From positions 538,431 through 602,430 of the forward strand of contig NZ_FOFF01000001.1 in the NCBI RefSeq assembly GCF_900110755.1: DNA of 64,000 nt, given 5' to 3'. Below are positions 54,947 through 62,952 of the stretch, in pieces (position 1 is the stretch's first letter; every line of letters begins with the position of its first letter). The DNA comes from Streptomyces sp. yr375 (GTDB lineage: Bacteria; Actinomycetota; Actinomycetes; Streptomycetales; Streptomycetaceae). A program made the translations under genes and the position numbers. Below the pieces are notes generated by a model. It was not told where the DNA came from. It did not search any database and was given only the letters and a program-made list of their open reading frames with translations.

Positions 54947-55573
54947 TTACGTGTCGGCGCTGGGGGCCGCCTTGTTGGCGAGTTCCAGCAAGGTGCCGAG
55001 TGCCTTGAGGCCGCGCGTCATGTCGATGCTCTTGTCGTACTGCCAGAGCAGTTGCAGGCCGTCCACCGCGGCGATGAGGAGGTGGGCGAGGTCGTCGGGG
55101 TCTACGCCGTCGGGGAGTTCGCCGCGCTCCTTGAGATGGCTCAGGGAGTCCCGGCCGAGGCTCCGGCCCTGGTCGTAGCGCTCCCGGAAGTACGCGTGCG
55201 CCGGGTGTGCGGGGGCCGCCGCGTCCGCCGCGAGGTTCGTGTACAGCGTCACCAGCCCCGGCACCGCGGCGTTGAGATCGACCAGACCGGCGAGGCGCTC
55301 GATCATCGTGGCCGCCGTGTCGGGGAGCCGGTCCGTGTCGTAGGCGTCCGCGTCGATCTCGTCGCGCCGGCGCAGCACCTCGACGAGCAGGTGCTCCTTG
55401 GTGCCGAAGTGGTGGACGAGGCCGGTGATGCTCAGGTTCGACGCCTCGGCGAGTTCGCGCAGGGTGGCTCCGCCGAAGCCGTGTTCGGCGATCACTTCGA
55501 GGGCGGTGGCGAGGATCTCCTCGCGCTTCGCCAGCCCCTTGGGGTACGAGCGGTCGCCGCCGACGGAGCCCAC
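54947..55573 (-). CDS. TetR-family regulator whose start lies in a recombination junction
   Basis: A 208-residue regulator: HTH at about 15-62 (AKREEILATALEVIAEHGFG, then LSITGLVHHFGTKEHLLVEV) and a TetR ligand domain. The first codons (GTG GGC TCC GTC) lie in DNA that, read on the other strand, is the ADGAHS motif of a truncated FAD monooxygenase, so the original TetR start and promoter may have been replaced. The next ribosome-site or start possibilities upstream are in the monooxygenase DNA. It precedes the epoxide-hydrolase-like gene in the same orientation. Confidence 0.82.
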   Translation of the reverse strand: MGSVGGDRSYPKGLAKREEILATALEVIAEHGFGGATLRELAEASNLSITGLVHHFGTKEHLLVEVLRRRDEIDADAYDTDRLPDTAATMIERLAGLVDLNAAVPGLVTLYTNLAADAAAPAHPAHAYFRERYDQGRSLGRDSLSHLKERGELPDGVDPDDLAHLLIAAVDGLQLLWQYDKSIDMTRGLKALGTLLELANKAAPSADT

Positions 55574-56551
55574 AGCACCGTACGGTCACTGCTGCGGGCC
55601 GCGTTCCCCGGCCAGCCCGGCACGTTGACGATCACCGCCGCCGACGTACGGCTGAGCGGCGTCGATCCGTCCACGTCGCACACCTGGGCCGAGGACGGGC
55701 ACTGGGCGGCCCTGTTCCCCCTCGGCACCGATCCGCAGGGCAGGCCGCTGCGCCGACTGGTCCTCGGCGGGCCGGGCCGGTCGCTGCCGAGGGAGGTCCC
55801 GGTCACCGAGGACGAAATCCGCGAGGGCCTGCGCACAGTGTTCGGAACGCGGGTGCACCTGCTCGAACTGCGCTACGCCCGCCGTATCACCAACGCGTCG
55901 CGGCAGGTCGAGCAGTACCGGCACGGGCGGGTGTTCCTGGCGGGCGACGCCGCCCATGTCCACCTTCCGCTCGGCGCGCAGGGCATGAACACCGGGATGC
56001 AGGACGCGCTCAACCTCGGTTGGAAGCTCGGCGCCGCCGTGCACGGCTGGGCGCCGGAGAACCTGCTCGACACCTATCACACGGAACGGCATGCGGCCGG
56101 GGCCGCCGTACTGCGCAACGTCCGGGCGCAGAGCCTGCTGATGGACTGGGCCGGCACCCGCGATCCGGACGTGCTGGCCGCCCGGGAGATCTTCACGGAC
56201 ATGGCCCGGCTGCCGGACGTGCAGAGCTATCTCGCCGACCTGATGTCCGGGATGGCCTTCCGCTATCCGATGCCGGGCACCGAGACCCATCCGCTCGTCG
56301 GCCGGCCCGCACCGGACCTGGAGCTCGTCCCGGCCCGGCTGCACGAACTGCTGCGGTCCGGGCACGGCATCCTGCTGGACCCGGCCGACACGTTCGCCAA
56401 GGTCGCCGGCCCCTGGTCGGACCGGGTGGACCGGGTGGGCCAGGGCGCCGCCACCGAGCCGATGCTCGTCCGGCCGGACGGCTACGTCTGCTGGGCAGGC
56501 GCGAACGCCCTGGAACCGGCACTCGCCCACTGGTTCGGCGACCGCCGCTGA
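55550..56551 (+). pseudogene. 5'-truncated FAD-dependent aromatic monooxygenase
   Basis: The frame gives the C-terminal two thirds (about 333 residues) of a PheA/TfdB-type flavin hydroxylase: VAADGAHSTVRSLLR (the FAD/substrate motif normally near residue 160), VFLAGDAAHVHLPLGAQGMN (second FAD motif), GLNLGWKL-like DALNLGWKLGAAV and a thioredoxin-like C-terminal tail. The N-terminal GxGxxG FAD-binding fold is missing: upstream DNA is antisense to the TetR gene instead. The remaining reading frame has no stop or frameshift, so the truncation may be recent. I regard it as non-functional. Confidence 0.85.
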
Positions 56552-56658
56552 GCGGCCGCACAGGAAGCCGGCCACAGCGGAGAGGCGGGCGGTCGTCAGT
56601 GGGCGACTGCCGAGCTGAGGTGCCCTTGTGCAGCAGGGCGGTTCAGCTCACCTCGATG

Positions 56659-57300
56659 TCAGTTGCCGCCGGCGGCCTTGAACATGTACTTCTCGGTCGT
56701 CTCGCGGCTGACGTTCCAGTACGAGACCAGGGGGTTGTCGTCGATGTTCAGGAACGGCGTCTCGTCGGGCAGGTGGACGTCGATCGGTCCGCTGTCCGGA
56801 TCGGCGTTGGAGACGCGGCCCTGGAGGCTCACGGTCATCGTCTTCACGGCCTCGGTCGGCGCGCCGGTGCGGAAGAGGAGCATGCCCGCGTACGCCTTCT
56901 TGCCCGGCCCGATCGTCGCGCCCTTCATCTCGGACTCCATCGGGCCGACCTGGTCCTCGCCACCGTTGTCGAAGCGGACGATCGGATAGCGGTAGAGAGT
57001 GCATGTCCTGTCGCCGGTGTTGGTGGCCGTGAGGAGCAGGTGCCGGACCGAGTCGTGTGCGTACGCCGTCGTGGCGATCGAGATGTTCGCGTCGGTGCAG
57101 GCGGCGGTCACGCTCTCACCGCTGCCGGAGTCACCCGTGCCGCCGGGCGCAGTCGAGGCGGTCGCGCTCAGGATGGCGGACGGGGCGGTGCCCGTGCTGT
57201 TGCTCCAGCCGTCCGGTTCGCAGGCCGTGGTGGAGAGGAGGGCGGCGAGGGCCGAGGCTCCCAGGGCGTAGGTTTTCCAGTTCTTTCGCGCAGCGCGCAT
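56659..57300 (-). CDS. DUF4232 lipoprotein
   Basis: A 213-residue secreted lipoprotein. The signal peptide ends in the lipobox LSTTAC with Cys27 as the lipid anchor. After a Ser/Thr/Gly-rich linker the DUF4232 domain runs from about residue 66 (AACTDANISIATTAYAHDSV, then LLLTATNTGDRTCTLYRYP), with a possible disulfide. Function is unknown; such proteins sit on the outer face of the membrane. It is in tandem with, but 157 bp downstream of, the small secreted protein gene. Confidence 0.85.
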   Translation of the reverse strand: MRAARKNWKTYALGASALAALLSTTACEPDGWSNSTGTAPSAILSATASTAPGGTGDSGSGESVTAACTDANISIATTAYAHDSVRHLLLTATNTGDRTCTLYRYPIVRFDNGGEDQVGPMESEMKGATIGPGKKAYAGMLLFRTGAPTEAVKTMTVSLQGRVSNADPDSGPIDVHLPDETPFLNIDDNPLVSYWNVSRETTEKYMFKAAGGN

Positions 57301-57457
57301 GGTGTTCCCCCGTGTGTTTCACATGGTTCAAGTAGTCGCGTGTGCCGGTGGCCCCGTTGGGGCTCATCGAGCCGGGGCCGGTCACGGGCCGGATGTGACG
57401 GGCCGTGACCGGCTGTACCACGACGGGGACGCCGTCTCCCGTCGTGGGACCGGGGTA

Positions 57458-57823
57458 TCAGGGGGAGTAGCTCAGGTAGACGTAGGCATCGCGAGTTCCC
57501 CCCTCGCTCCAGTTGATGTCCACGCTGCCGGAACCGGAGCACTTCGTCTTGTAGCGGTAGGCGCCGTTGTCGAAGTTGACTTCGACCTTCACGCATCCCG
57601 AGTAGCCGTTGTTGCGCAGCTTGCCGGTGACGCGGACACCCCAGTCGTAGTGGCACTCGATGTAGTCGAACGATCCCTGGCGGAGGCTTATGCCGTGGGT
57701 GGCACAAGGGTTGGCGGCGGCCACGGTGGTCGTGGCCGCGGTCGCCTCCGCTGCCACCGGGCCGGCGATCACGAGAGCCACGGCAGTCACTGCCGCCGGC
57801 GCGAGCCGTCTGATGAACTTCAT
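57458..57823 (-). CDS. Small secreted protein with four cysteines
   Basis: A 121-residue protein with a clear Sec signal peptide (MKFIRRLAPAAVTAVALVIA, cleavage after AEATA likely). The mature part has four Cys residues (NPCATHG, IECHYD, SGCVKV, TKCSGS), enough for two disulfides, and alternating beta-strand-like segments. Family unknown to me. It lies between the lipoprotein gene and the two-component genes with own promoter gap (216 bp). Confidence 0.72.
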   Translation of the reverse strand: MKFIRRLAPAAVTAVALVIAGPVAAEATAATTTVAAANPCATHGISLRQGSFDYIECHYDWGVRVTGKLRNNGYSGCVKVEVNFDNGAYRYKTKCSGSGSVDINWSEGGTRDAYVYLSYSP

Positions 57824-58039
57824 GGAATTGCCCTTCAGTCAGCGTGTGTTCGATGTGCGGTACGGGGATGAGCCTCACAGAATGTTTTCGAACATACGTA
57901 CAGCCGGGGTTTGACGCCCCTGGTAAACCTTGGCGGTACCGCATATCGGTCCGGTGCGGTGGTCGCGGGGTGGCTACAACTGCCGTGGTACCGCGGGAGG
58001 TTGATTCCCGGATGCCGGTCCTGGCGTTACGCTGCCGCG

Positions 58040-59176
58040 ATGGGTATCCCGGCGCCGCGCCCCTTGGTCGTCGATACGCTCATCGCGCTCGCGACGGTGA
58101 CGGTCGCCGTTCTTCTGGGCAGGGAGTCCGTGTCACAGGGCTGGCCGGAGCTCGACGCGCGGGCTTTCGCCCTGGTCGTGCTGGCTCAACTGCCGGTGGC
58201 CCTGCGGGGCAGATGGCCGGTCGCCGTCTTCGTGGCGGTGCAGGGCGCCGCCGTCGCCTACGTCACCCTCGGCTATTGGCCGGTCGTGTGCACCTTCGGT
58301 TCCCTGCTCGCCCTCTACACCGTGGCGTCCCTGCGCACGACGCGGGTCACCGTCGCCTGCGCGGCGACGCTCAGCGCGTTCTGGCTGTACGCGGGTGTGG
58401 TCAGCGACAGTCCCTCGATGGCGTCGGTCCTCGCCCAGGCGCTGCTGTACAGCGCGGTACTGGTCCGGTTCGGCGTACTGGCCCGCCACACCGCCGAACT
58501 CACCCGCCGCCTGCGCGAGGAGCAGACCGAACGGGCCCTGCGCGCGGTCGCCGAGGAACGCGGCCGCATCGCACGGGAGTTGCACGACGTCGTCGCCCAC
58601 CACATGTCGGTGATCTCCGTGCAGGCGGGCCTCGCACGGTTCGTCTTCGGCACCGACCCGGCCACCGCCCGAGGCGCGCTCGGCACCATCGAGGAGACCA
58701 GCGGCGAGGCTCTGGAGGAGCTGCGTCGCATGCTGCACGTGCTGCGCGAGGAGGATTCGCGGGCCCCGGAGGGCGCGCCGATGCCCACCCTGGCCCGTCT
58801 CGACGACCTCGTGGCCCGCGTCCGCGCCGGCGGCGTCCCCGTCGAGCTGACCGTCGAGGGCACGGCGCGCCCGCTCGCACCCGGCGTCGAACTCTGCGCC
58901 TACCGCGTCATTCAGGAGGCCCTCACCAACGTCATCAAGCACGCCCGGCACGCCCACGCGCGCGTGACGCTCCATTACGGGCGGCACGACCTGACCGTCC
59001 ACGTCACCGACGACGGGCAGGGGGTGATTCAGGACAGAGTCGGGGCAGGCCCAGGCCACAGTTCCGGACTCGGCTTGATCGGCATGCGCGAGCGGGCCAG
59101 GCTGTACGACGGGACGGTCAGCGTCGGCGCACGCTCCGGCGGCGGATTCGCGGTCGAGCTGATCCTGCCCGTCTAG
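58040..59176 (+). CDS. NarL/HisKA_3-type sensor histidine kinase
   Basis: A 378-residue kinase. About five membrane segments lie in residues 10-145; the dimerisation box ERGRIARELHDVVAHHMSV has the phospho-acceptor His182; the ATPase domain shows VIQEALTNVIKHARH (N box), VTDDGQG (D box) and GLGLIGMRERARLYDG. The TTACGCT hexamer 6 nt before the ATG at 58040 suggests a leaderless transcript, so I reject the longer frame from 57911. It is followed 46 bp later by its response regulator. Confidence 0.9.
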   Translation: MGIPAPRPLVVDTLIALATVTVAVLLGRESVSQGWPELDARAFALVVLAQLPVALRGRWPVAVFVAVQGAAVAYVTLGYWPVVCTFGSLLALYTVASLRTTRVTVACAATLSAFWLYAGVVSDSPSMASVLAQALLYSAVLVRFGVLARHTAELTRRLREEQTERALRAVAEERGRIARELHDVVAHHMSVISVQAGLARFVFGTDPATARGALGTIEETSGEALEELRRMLHVLREEDSRAPEGAPMPTLARLDDLVARVRAGGVPVELTVEGTARPLAPGVELCAYRVIQEALTNVIKHARHAHARVTLHYGRHDLTVHVTDDGQGVIQDRVGAGPGHSSGLGLIGMRERARLYDGTVSVGARSGGGFAVELILPV

Positions 59177-59222
59177 GGCCCTGCCGCGACGACGTGGCGG
59201 TGAGGGGGGACGGCCGAGCGGG

Positions 59223-59891
59223 ATGATCAGAGTCCTAGTCGTCGACGACCAGTTCCTGATCCGGGCCGGCCTGGTGGCGCTGCTGAACGCCGCACCGGGA
59301 TTCGAGGTCGCGGGGGAGGCCGGGGACGGCGAGACGGCGGTGAGTCTGGCCGCCGAGACCCGGCCCGATGTGATCCTCATGGACATCCGGATGCCCGGCG
59401 TGAACGGCATCGAGGCCACCGAACGCATCCTGGGCCAACCGGCCGACCGCCTGCCCCGCATCCTCGTCCTGACCACCTTCGACCTCGACGAGTACGTGTA
59501 CGGGGCGCTGCGGGCCGGCGCCTCGGGGTTCCTGCTCAAGGACTCGGGACCCGAGCGGCTGCTCGCCGCGGTGACCGCGGTCGACGGCGGCGACGCGCTC
59601 TTCGCGCCCAGTGTGACCCGTCGCCTGGTCGAGGCCTACGCCAGGCATCGCGGTGCCGACGCGGGCGGCGGCGCCTCTCCCGACCTGGGCGTGCTGACCT
59701 CGCGTGAGATCGAGGTGCTGAAACTGACCGCCCGCGGTCTGTCCAACCTGGAGATCGCCGGCCGCCTCTACATCAGCGAGGCCACCGTCAAGACCCACCT
59801 CAACCGCACGATGAGCAAACTCGACCTGGGCAGCAGGGCGCAGGCGGTGGTGGTGGCGTACGAGACGGGGCTGGTGGCCCCGGGCGGCTGA
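59223..59891 (+). CDS. NarL/FixJ-family response regulator
   Basis: A 222-residue regulator and the partner of the upstream kinase. The receiver domain has acidic Asp8/Asp9, phospho-acceptor Asp54 (VILMDIRMPG), LVLTTFD with the conserved Thr and the lysine of FLLKDSGP. The LuxR-type HTH fills the last 65 residues (LTSREIEVLKLTARGLSNLE, then SEATVKTHLNRTMSKL). No obvious direct target adjoins it. Confidence 0.92.
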   Translation: MIRVLVVDDQFLIRAGLVALLNAAPGFEVAGEAGDGETAVSLAAETRPDVILMDIRMPGVNGIEATERILGQPADRLPRILVLTTFDLDEYVYGALRAGASGFLLKDSGPERLLAAVTAVDGGDALFAPSVTRRLVEAYARHRGADAGGGASPDLGVLTSREIEVLKLTARGLSNLEIAGRLYISEATVKTHLNRTMSKLDLGSRAQAVVVAYETGLVAPGG

Positions 59892-59943
59892 CCCGCGCTG
59901 CTGACCTGACATCCAGAGGGGGACTTCGGGCAGGGGAGCGGAC

Positions 59944-60612
59944 TCACAGTCCGCCGCCCTCCGCCTCCGCGCGTCCGCGCCGCCCGCCGACACCGCGTCG
60001 CCGCCCGGCCCCCCGTTCCGGTCCCGCGCCGCCGCCCGACGAGGGCGCGCTGAACCCGCCGGGGACGAGCCGCGGCGGCCCCACGGTCGGCGTCGTCGGC
60101 CCGGAGGAAGCCGGACGGCCACCGTGCGCCTCCCGGCCCGTAGGACCCGTAGGACCCGTAGGAGCCATAGGGGCCGTAGGTCCCGTAGCCGTTTCTGCCG
60201 TTGTCTCCGGTGCGCGCGGTGGTGGCGGGGTCGCCCGGCTCAGCACGCGGGTGTGGGGCAGCAACGGGGCGCACGCGGCGCAGACTTCGCTGAGTGTCCA
60301 GACCTGGCCGACCGACGGATCGTGCCGCAGGACGAGGACCACCGCGCCCGCGCAGGCGACCCGGGTGTCCTCGTGCAGCGCGCACCGCTCACGGCGGCAC
60401 GAGCAGGCCGCGTCGTGACGCACGGCCGCGGCCCTGGCGTGCGCGCCCGCGTGCGCCTCGGCGAAGCGGCGCAGGGCCGCGATGTCACGGGAGCGCGGCG
60501 GCATCGAGCACGGCGAGGAGCAGGTGACCGACGCCGTACGGTCCCGGTGTCCGACCACACGGATCGTCCAGGAGCGGCCCGGACGGCGGGCCGAGGGGGC
60601 GTCAGGGTGCAT
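59944..60612 (-). CDS. Cys-rich hypothetical protein with Gly-Pro-Thr repeat tail
   Basis: A 222-residue protein beginning MHPDAPSARRPGRSWTIRVV. The N-terminal half has many cysteines in VTCSSPCS, DAACSCRRERCALH, ACAG and EVCAACAPLLPH, suggesting a metal-binding module. The C-terminal half is a low-complexity collagen-like tail with GPTAPMAPTGPTGPTG, encoded by 9-bp CCCGTAGGA-type repeats at 60137-60189, then Gly/Arg/Pro-rich sequence. No signal peptide. AAGGAC about 15 nt upstream is weak, so the start is uncertain. Function unknown. Confidence 0.55.
   Translation of the reverse strand: MHPDAPSARRPGRSWTIRVVGHRDRTASVTCSSPCSMPPRSRDIAALRRFAEAHAGAHARAAAVRHDAACSCRRERCALHEDTRVACAGAVVLVLRHDPSVGQVWTLSEVCAACAPLLPHTRVLSRATPPPPRAPETTAETATGPTAPMAPTGPTGPTGREAHGGRPASSGPTTPTVGPPRLVPGGFSAPSSGGGAGPERGAGRRRGVGGRRGRAEAEGGGL
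60137..60189. repeat. 9-bp tandem repeat encoding Gly-Pro-Thr units
   Basis: Repeats of the type CCCGTAGGA (plus strand) are present about six times with some substitutions. On the minus strand they encode Thr-Gly-Pro triplets in the Cys-rich protein; in a second frame they would give Tyr-Gly repeats. Likely to vary in length between strains through slippage. Confidence 0.65.
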
Positions 60613-60872
60613 AAGAGCCAAAGCACATGTCCTTCGTGGCGGAGGAACAGGGGGAGCAGGGCGGAACGGGGGGAGCAAAGGAAGGTGAGGGCAGGTGAGG
60701 GGAGGGCGATCGGGGGGTGGGGAACGGTCCGCGGGTGGTTCCGGCGCGGACCACCGGAAATGACCTCGTTCACAGCATGCCCGTGGCCCCGCGGACCATT
60801 CGCGCTGTGCCCCCTCTGGCGGACAAGCCGCCTGTTGCGCGGGCTGTCGGTGCGGACGCCTAAGCTCCCTCC

Positions 60873-62516
60873 ATGAACACAGGGGGACCCCACAGACGGG
60901 TCGTCGACGGCCGCTTCGAACTCGTCGAGCGCCTCGGCGGCGGAGGCATGGGCCTGGTGTGGCGGGCCCGCGACCTGGCCCTGCACCGGGACGTGGCCGT
61001 GAAGGAGGTCCGGCCGCCGGACCCGGACCTGGCCGAGTACGACCCCGAGGGCGCTCGCACGCTGCGCGAGCGCGTCCTGCGGGAGGCCCGCGCGCTGGCC
61101 CGGGTCCACCACCCCAACGTCGTCACCATCCACCACATCGTCGACGGCGGCGAGTACACGTACCCGTGGATCGTGATGGAGCTGGTCGAGGGCGGCTCCC
61201 TTCAGGACCGGCTCCAGCAGGGCGTGATGACCCCCGTCGAGGCCGCCCGGCTGGGCCGTGAGGTGCTGTCGGCGCTGCGGGCCACGCACGCCGTCGGCAT
61301 CGAGCACCGCGACGTGAAACCCGCCAACGTCCTGCTGCGCCCCGACGGCCGGCCCGTGCTCACCGACTTCGGCATCGCCGCCGTCCGCGAGTCCACCGCG
61401 CTCACCGCCACCGGCGCGGTCATCGGCTCGCCCGACTTCATGGCGCCGGAACGGGTCAGCGGCAAGGAGGGCGGTCCCGCCGCCGACCTCTGGTCACTGG
61501 CGATGCTGCTGTACGTCGCCGTGGAGGGCCACCATCCGCTGCGCAGGGCGAGCACGCTCGCCACGCTGGCCGCCGTACTCGGCGAGGACGTGCCCGCACC
61601 GCACCGGGCCGGACCCCTGACCGGCGTCCTCACCGCGCTGCTCGTCCGCGATCCGCGGTCCCGCCCCGACGCGGCCGAGGTCGACCGGATGCTCGCAGCC
61701 GTGACCGCGACCGCGACCGGCGACGCACCGGGTGCGTCCCCGTCGGAAGGTGCCGCGCCCCTGCCCTCGTACCCGCCCCTGGCGACCTCCTACCCGCTCG
61801 CCCCGCCCGCGGCAACACCCCTCGCCGTCACGATCGCCCCGCAGCAGGCCGGGGTCCCGGTCCCCGGTCGCCGCGCCCGTGCGAAGGCCGTCACCGCGAC
61901 CGTCGTCGGCATGGCGCTGGCGGGTGTCGTGGTGTGGATGCAGCTTCCGCACACGAAGGACGAGGACACGGGCACCGCGCCCACGCCGAGCCCGTCCGTG
62001 TCGCAGAGCGCCCGGCAGGCGTCCTCCGGCGGATCGTCCGGCAGCGCCGCCGTGGCGACGGTCGACCTGCTCAGCGGCAGCGGCCTCAAGACGGCGGTGG
62101 CGAAGCTGACCGCGGCCATGGGCGGGACGAAGGTCACGAGCCTTGTGGTGTACGGGGAGTACGCCATCGCCGACGCGCCCGTCAAGGGCCACCCGAAGCT
62201 CTACGACCGGTACGTCTACCGGGGCGGGGACGTGGCGGTGAAGGACGGGCCGGGCGGCACCGTCGTGGGCGGCGCGGTCCCCGTCGACCTGGACCTCTAC
62301 GACTGGGACGCCGTGCCCGCGCTGTTCACGAGGGCCGGCAAGACCCTCGGCGTGCCCAAGCCCACGAGCCGCTACCTGACGATCAACGCGGCCTCCACCG
62401 TCTTCCACACCGACCCGACGATGAGCGTCTACCTCTCCGACGACTACGGCGGCGCTTACCTCCAGGCCGATGTGCACGGCCAGGTGATCAAGAGCTACCC
62501 GCGCGACGACGGCTGA
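60873..62516 (+). CDS. PknB-type serine/threonine protein kinase
   Basis: A 547-residue transmembrane kinase. Catalytic features: glycine-rich LGGGGMGLV (about 21-29), Lys44 (VAVKEV), HRDVKPANVLL with Asp147, DFGIA with Asp165 and MAPERVSG. One membrane segment lies at 339-358, then a Ser/Thr/Pro-rich stalk and an extracellular domain of about 150 residues ending KSYPRDDG without PASTA repeats. A TAAGCT hexamer ends 6 nt before the ATG, a leaderless layout. It probably senses an outside signal and phosphorylates cytoplasmic targets. Confidence 0.9.
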   Translation: MNTGGPHRRVVDGRFELVERLGGGGMGLVWRARDLALHRDVAVKEVRPPDPDLAEYDPEGARTLRERVLREARALARVHHPNVVTIHHIVDGGEYTYPWIVMELVEGGSLQDRLQQGVMTPVEAARLGREVLSALRATHAVGIEHRDVKPANVLLRPDGRPVLTDFGIAAVRESTALTATGAVIGSPDFMAPERVSGKEGGPAADLWSLAMLLYVAVEGHHPLRRASTLATLAAVLGEDVPAPHRAGPLTGVLTALLVRDPRSRPDAAEVDRMLAAVTATATGDAPGASPSEGAAPLPSYPPLATSYPLAPPAATPLAVTIAPQQAGVPVPGRRARAKAVTATVVGMALAGVVVWMQLPHTKDEDTGTAPTPSPSVSQSARQASSGGSSGSAAVATVDLLSGSGLKTAVAKLTAAMGGTKVTSLVVYGEYAIADAPVKGHPKLYDRYVYRGGDVAVKDGPGGTVVGGAVPVDLDLYDWDAVPALFTRAGKTLGVPKPTSRYLTINAASTVFHTDPTMSVYLSDDYGGAYLQADVHGQVIKSYPRDDG

Positions 62517-62539
62517 GCGGCAAGCTATTGCCGTGCAGG

Positions 62540-62560
62540 ATATATCGGAAGCCGATATAT
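62540..62560. promoter_or_regulatory. PadR operator candidate
   Basis: ATATATCGG (62540-62548) and CCGATATAT (62552-62560) are perfect 9-bp inverted arms around AAG. The A/T-rich element ends 8 bp before the ATG of the PadR gene and contains TATATC, a possible -10 hexamer, so a bound regulator would block the promoter. It fits autoregulation by PadR. Confidence 0.75.
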
Positions 62561-62568
62561 TCAGTTCC

Positions 62569-62952
62569 ATGGCATCGAGGAGCATGACCCAGGCCGCCTT
62601 CTTCGTGCTGACGGCCCTCGCCGACCAGCCCCGGCACGGTTACGGCATCCTGCGCGAGATAGAGGAACTCTCCGACGGCGAGGTCCAGTTGAGGGTCGGC
62701 ACGCTGTACGGCGTGCTCGACCGGCTCACCGCCGACGGACTCATCGCCCTGGACCGCGAGGAGGTCCAGCAGGGCCGGCTCAGGCGCTACTACCGCGTCA
62801 CCGACGAGGGGGTGCGCGCCCTCGACGCGGAGGCGGAGCGCATGGCGGCCGGCGCGGGCGCGGCCAAGCGCCGTATCGCCGAGGGCCGGCGCACACCCGC
62901 AGCCGCCACTCCGCCCGCCACCGGGCCCGGACTCGCCGGAGGCCTGGCATGA
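62569..62952 (+). CDS. PadR-family transcriptional regulator
   Basis: A 127-residue regulator starting MASRSMTQAAFFVLTALADQ. The winged helix is visible with RHGYGILREIEELSDGEVQL, then VGTLYGVLDRLTADGLI, the wing EEVQQGRLRRYYRVTDEG, and a C-terminal helix. I chose the ATG at 62569, just after the palindrome, over a GTG at 62533, which would put the operator inside the gene. The stop codon overlaps the next ATG (ATGA), so the two genes are translationally coupled. Confidence 0.9.
   Translation: MASRSMTQAAFFVLTALADQPRHGYGILREIEELSDGEVQLRVGTLYGVLDRLTADGLIALDREEVQQGRLRRYYRVTDEGVRALDAEAERMAAGAGAAKRRIAEGRRTPAAATPPATGPGLAGGLA

Noticed and set aside
60137..60189. CRISPR-like short repeats
   Set aside because: Units are 9 bp, directly adjacent without spacers and lie in a coding frame.
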